Assembly: GCA_018060305.1 (NCBI GenBank)
Contig: JAGOWF010000092.1
Span: 1-9,560 of the forward strand
Source of the DNA: Pyrinomonadaceae bacterium
GTDB lineage: Bacteria; Acidobacteriota; Blastocatellia; Pyrinomonadales; Pyrinomonadaceae
Direction of reading: 5' to 3'
DNA length: 9,560 bases
Part shown: in pieces, positions 6,924 to 9,560 of the stretch
Layout: every line of letters begins with the position of its first letter
How positions within the stretch are numbered: position 1 is the stretch's first letter
Made by a program: the position numbers and the translations under genes
Notes under the pieces: generated by a model
Databases searched by the model: none
What the model saw: the letters and a program-made list of their open reading frames with translations, nothing else
What the model was told of the DNA's origin: nothing

Positions 6924-6937
6924 GTTCCATCCGGAAC
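6924..6937. repeat. GTTCC-ATCC-GGAAC inverted repeat
   Basis: This perfect 5-bp palindrome with a 4-nt loop lies just inside the right terminal repeat. Its right arm is GGAAC, the same core as the sigma promoter -35, pointing at the anti-sigma gene, but no TCTAA-like -10 stands 17 nt downstream (6955-6960 reads CATTCG). I see it as a small hairpin rather than a promoter. Confidence 0.3.
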
Positions 6938-6939
6938 AG

Positions 6940-6961
6940 CCGGGGTCAGTGAGCCATTCGC
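6940..6961 (-). repeat. Right terminal inverted repeat of the 221-bp element
   Basis: Read on the minus strand from 6961, it begins GCGAATGGCT and continues to CCCCGG, mirroring 6741-6762. The anti-sigma RBS (GAGG, 6968-6971) lies just outside it and was left intact. Confidence 0.6.
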
Positions 6962-6975
6962 TTCGCCGAGGTAGT

Positions 6976-7791
6976 ATGAAATGCTCGGAAATACAATTTG
7001 AACTCTCGCTTGACGACACCCTTGATGGTGATGATATCAAGCCTAGACGGCGTGAGCATCTTGACCAATGTCCGGTCTGTCGCGAACGCCTGGACCAGTT
7101 TCTTGAGATCCGTAGTGGATTGAATCGGCTTGGCAGGCCCAATCTTTCGCGTTCGCGCTCTCGGCTTCTCCGGAATGTGGTGATTGCCGAGGCCGCTGGC
7201 GGACGTCAAGCTATCTTCTCGCCTAAGCTCAGACGTTGGCTGGAGTTTCAGGCCATGCCCTACGGCGTAGGTGCCGTTGCATCGGTGCTGATAGCGTTCG
7301 GCTTTTTGACGATGATATTTTCCGGTGCTCTGCAGACGGATCGAATCTCGGCGGGACGCCCCGGCGGGCCCTCGACCATCATGCTCGCGAAGAACTTTGA
7401 TCCGAATCACGTAAATAGCAAAGATGATATCTCGGCGAGCGATTTCGCGCGGAGTAGGATGTCCGTTGCAGTCGAATCGCCCAGCGTCAATCCGCAGGGC
7501 GCTTTGATCGCCTTGACCAAGTCACTCGTTCGCGGCAAGATGCGCGATGAAGAAGTCGTTATAGTGGCAGATGTATTTGGCAACGGATTGGCCCATATCT
7601 CAGAAGTGGTCGAGCCCGCAAACGATCAACGAATCGTCGAAGAACTTAGAAAAGCCCTCGAGACCGATCCCGCCTATGCACCGTTCGTTCCATCGAGCGT
7701 GGAGAGCCGGCCAGAGAGCGTCCGTGTGGTATTTATGCTTCAAAGCGTGAATGTCAATATCCATCGTCGAGCCGGACGAGCCAGGCTGTGA
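6976..7791 (+). CDS. Zinc-finger (ZAS/zf-HC2) membrane anti-sigma factor
   Basis: The 271-residue product would bind the upstream ECF sigma factor and keep it inactive at the membrane. Its N-terminal domain has the zinc-binding anti-sigma motif H-x3-C-x2-C (His28, Cys32, Cys35), with Cys3 placed 25 residues before the histidine as the fourth ligand, as in RsrA. One membrane span follows (about 96-117, VGAVASVLIAFGFLTMIFSGAL). The C-terminal domain (about 118-271) would be outside the cytoplasm and ends in a folded alpha/beta segment (about 174-263, EEVVIVADVFGNGL...VRVVFMLQSVNVNI) of unknown function, probably the signal-sensing part. I chose ATG 6976, preceded by GAGG at 6968-6971, over the open frame from 6898, because Cys3 and the ZAS domain begin exactly here and the extra upstream residues come from the inverted-repeat element. 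It ends 2 nt from the convergent TPR gene. Confidence 0.87.
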   Translation: MKCSEIQFELSLDDTLDGDDIKPRRREHLDQCPVCRERLDQFLEIRSGLNRLGRPNLSRSRSRLLRNVVIAEAAGGRQAIFSPKLRRWLEFQAMPYGVGAVASVLIAFGFLTMIFSGALQTDRISAGRPGGPSTIMLAKNFDPNHVNSKDDISASDFARSRMSVAVESPSVNPQGALIALTKSLVRGKMRDEEVVIVADVFGNGLAHISEVVEPANDQRIVEELRKALETDPAYAPFVPSSVESRPESVRVVFMLQSVNVNIHRRAGRARL

Positions 7792-7793
7792 TT

Positions 7794-9179
7794 CTACATC
7801 CGATCTATCTCACCCTTGAGTCTGGCAGCCAGATCCGCATCGACGGGTAAGATCCGCTCATATTGCTCCATGGCCGCCGCACGGTTTTTCTTCCGAATCT
7901 GGGCGATACCAAGATTAAATCGCGCTTTAAGAAACTTCGGACTGATCGAAAGGCACCTTGTATAGGCCTCGATCGCTTTGTCGGTCTGCCGGTCCGCAAA
8001 ATACGCATTGCCCAGCAAATACCAGTTCTCCGACAAGTTAGGGCTCGTCGCCGTCAGTTTCTCGAGGCCTTTGACGGCCTGTGCATATAACTTATTGGCC
8101 TCTACCGTCCGGCCTTGTCCGACGTTGGCATTCCCGAGATAAAAATACGTTTCGCCGTCGCCCGGCTTTAGCAAAAGAGCTGTATTGCACTCCTTCACCG
8201 CGAGATCGTATGCCTTCGTCTCGTTATACGCTCGGCAAAGATTGGTGTAGGCCGCTGACTGTTTCGGCAATAGATGAATTCCAGACTTCGCCGCCTGGAT
8301 CGCGTCATTTGGCCGGTCATCAAAGCTGTAATACCGGCCGAGGTCGGTGTAGAGATAGCCATTCGCGGGAAATGCCTTCAGCCCCTGTTTCAGAATATTT
8401 ATGGCATCCGGAAAGCGGTACTCATCCTGAAAGATCTCGGCAAGCGTCCGATAGGTTTGCAGGTTGTCGGGTTTGGCATTCGCTGATTTCTGATACGCAT
8501 CGATCGCACATGGGGTATTGTTCTGCTTGCGACAGGCATCGCCTAACAAGAAGTACGCCTCGCCCGGGAAACGTGTTCCCTTAGCGAGAGCGGTCTCGGC
8601 TGCTGTCCGCTGATTGCCAAAATCGCCGCGTTCATAATAGACACGGGCAATGTCAAAATTAACATCCGCATCCTGCGGAGCGATCCTGGCAGCACGATTC
8701 AGGACATCGAGCGCCTGAGTATAGGCTTTACGATTGATATGCGTGCCGGCAAGGTCCTTCAGCACTTGAAGGTCCTTCGGCGCGATCGCGAGTCCTTTCT
8801 CGAGCTCCGCAGCTGCTGCGTCGTAATTCTTCTGCTCGTTATAGACGAAAGCCCTGATCTTATATATCGCCAGGATCGGCCGAAATCCCTTGTTCATCGC
8901 AAGAGTGAATTCGTTCAGGGCCGCGTCGTATTCCTTAAGGTCAACGTGAGCAGAACCCTTTGCGTAATGGGCGTTCGGATTATTTGGAAGTATCGCGATC
9001 ACCTCAGCATACTTGTCTGCGGCTTCACGGTAGTTCTTCTCACGATAGGCATTCGCCGCCTGCACCGTCAGTTGCCTTGCACGCTCTTTGTCCCGCTTGC
9101 TCTGTCCAACGATCGGCAGTGACATCGCTGCAGCAACAACGAGGATCCCAACCAAACTTCGATAGTATCGTCTTGTCAT
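7794..9179 (-). CDS. Exported TPR-repeat protein
   Basis: The 461-residue product begins with a basic N-terminus and a hydrophobic core (MTRRYYRSLVGILVVAAAMSL) typical of a signal peptide, with cleavage likely near residue 26. The rest is almost wholly about twelve 34-residue tetratricopeptide repeats (about 35-449), with repeat units such as KNYREAADKYAEVIAILPNN (48-67), AYDLAVKECNTALLLKPGD (323-341) and DKAIEAYTRCLSISPKF (400-416). TPR superhelices are protein-protein interaction platforms; a periplasmic or outer-membrane assembly role is plausible but not shown, and no catalytic domain is fused. It is 6 nt downstream of the Pro/Thr-rich tail gene and is probably the second gene of that transcript. 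No strong Shine-Dalgarno precedes the ATG at 9179, which suggests coupling to the upstream stop. Two Cys pairs in the middle repeats (216/224, 315/331) could form disulfides. Confidence 0.88.
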   Translation of the reverse strand: MTRRYYRSLVGILVVAAAMSLPIVGQSKRDKERARQLTVQAANAYREKNYREAADKYAEVIAILPNNPNAHYAKGSAHVDLKEYDAALNEFTLAMNKGFRPILAIYKIRAFVYNEQKNYDAAAAELEKGLAIAPKDLQVLKDLAGTHINRKAYTQALDVLNRAARIAPQDADVNFDIARVYYERGDFGNQRTAAETALAKGTRFPGEAYFLLGDACRKQNNTPCAIDAYQKSANAKPDNLQTYRTLAEIFQDEYRFPDAINILKQGLKAFPANGYLYTDLGRYYSFDDRPNDAIQAAKSGIHLLPKQSAAYTNLCRAYNETKAYDLAVKECNTALLLKPGDGETYFYLGNANVGQGRTVEANKLYAQAVKGLEKLTATSPNLSENWYLLGNAYFADRQTDKAIEAYTRCLSISPKFLKARFNLGIAQIRKKNRAAAMEQYERILPVDADLAARLKGEIDRM

Positions 9180-9185
9180 GAGTGT

Positions 9186-9560
9186 CTATTGCAGGATGAT
9201 CGTCCTGTCATCACGAGGTTTGCCCTTCGGTGTCGACCTTGGCGCCGGCGGCTGTGTTGTCCGAGCAGGCGGCTGAGTCGTTCTCGACGGCGAATTCGGT
9301 GTCGTGCGCGTTGACGGCTGTGTGGGAACATCTGTCTCCGGCGCTTCGTTCGCATTGGTCGATCCCGTGTTTGAATCGGACATATTTGCGTTCGCGTTCT
9401 CCACGTTCGCGGCCTGTAGGTTGGCATTCACGGCGGGCAACGGTGCCGCGACGGGCGTCGGTGTCGGTTGTACCTGGCCAGCCCTGTAGTATCGATCATA
9501 CGCATACCAGCCGCCGCCCGCTGCGACCGCAAGAAGCACCAGACCGATCAAACCACCAAT
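9186..9560 (-). CDS. Membrane-anchored Pro/Thr/Asn-Ala rich protein (5' end missing)
   Basis: Only the last 124 residues are in the window; the frame stays open to the right edge, so the true start and any N-terminal domain lie outside. The visible part begins with a membrane span (IGGLIGLVLLAVAAGGGWYAYD), then a short basic stretch and a low-complexity, probably extracytoplasmic tail. The tail is rich in Pro/Thr (PTPTPVAAPLP, two copies of RTTQPPA) and Asn/Ala (NANLQAANVENANANMS), ending PKGKPRDDRTIILQ. Disordered linkers of this kind are common in cell-envelope proteins of Acidobacteriota; the function of the missing part cannot be guessed from here. The first in-frame TTG at 9551 is unlikely to be the start, because the hydrophobic segment already begins upstream of it. 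It directly precedes the TPR gene, with a 6-nt gap. Confidence 0.7.
   Translation of the reverse strand: MGGLIGLVLLAVAAGGGWYAYDRYYRAGQVQPTPTPVAAPLPAVNANLQAANVENANANMSDSNTGSTNANEAPETDVPTQPSTRTTPNSPSRTTQPPARTTQPPAPRSTPKGKPRDDRTIILQ

Larger units (their letters stand above)
6741..6961. mobile_element. MITE-like 221-bp element bounded by inverted repeats
   Basis: The segment starts 9 nt after the sigma stop and ends 15 nt before the anti-sigma ATG. Its ends are imperfect inverted copies of one another: 22 bp, 19 matching, including an uninterrupted GCGAATGGCT and a CCCCGG block. The inside has stops in all plus-strand frames and no credible gene. Removing it would leave the two genes about 22 nt apart, the spacing expected for a sigma/anti-sigma pair. 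That combination suggests a small non-autonomous transposon relic. No target-site duplication is evident (flanks TTAAT and TTCGC), no transposase is encoded here, and the repeats might instead be a long-range RNA stem; hence the moderate confidence. Confidence 0.5.

Noticed and set aside
6933..6960. Second RpoE-type promoter in front of the anti-sigma gene
   Set aside because: GGAAC is present at 6933-6937, but the sequence 17 nt downstream (CATTCG) does not resemble TCTAA.
6803..6975. Minus-strand open frame of about 57 codons inside the inverted-repeat element, with fairly protein-like composition
   Set aside because: It has no ATG or GTG with an RBS, runs in from the antisense of the anti-sigma gene, and spans the right terminal repeat; open frames by chance are common at this GC content.

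Overview
This 9.56 kb window is an ordinary-looking chromosomal stretch of a free-living, moderately GC-rich (about 55% in the stretches I counted) bacterium. Many TPR proteins, a Pro/Thr and Asn-Ala rich exported tail, a membrane SRPBCC protein and an ECF sigma/zinc-finger anti-sigma pair together resemble Acidobacteriota, perhaps Blastocatellia/Pyrinomonadaceae. That assignment is inferred from gene style only; there is no rRNA or marker gene here.

Layout. (1) 1-849 (+): coiled-coil membrane protein of unknown function. (2) 890-1536 (+): a VapBC type II toxin-antitoxin pair with its own promoter/operator, somewhat lower in GC than its neighbours, sitting between gene 1 and (3) 1539-2495 (+), an ATP-grasp ligase-like enzyme, followed by (4) 2505-3461 (+), a multi-pass membrane protein with a C-terminal SRPBCC domain. 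(5) 4878-3469 (-) and 5804-4935 (-): two membrane-anchored TPR-type proteins, probably one transcript, convergent with gene 4. (6) 5805-6036: a divergent intergenic region with a near-consensus RpoE-type promoter. (7) 6037-6732 (+): an ECF sigma factor, and 6976-7791 (+): its membrane-spanning zinc-finger anti-sigma factor. (8) 9560-7794 (-): an exported Pro/Thr-rich tail (cut by the window end) and an exported protein of about twelve TPRs, convergent with the anti-sigma gene at a 2-nt gap.

How they fit together. The sigma gene is probably autoregulated through the promoter at 5979-6006, and its activity held by the anti-sigma factor, whose N-terminal Cys3/His28/Cys32/Cys35 zinc site faces the cytoplasm and whose C-terminal domain is outside the membrane. 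The least expected item is between these two genes: a 221-bp segment bounded by 22-bp imperfect inverted repeats (19/22 matches) fills nearly the whole sigma/anti-sigma gap. It looks like a small non-coding, MITE-like insertion in what is normally a tightly coupled operon junction. I see no CRISPR array, tRNA, rRNA, phage genes or full insertion sequence, and no convincing new multi-gene system.
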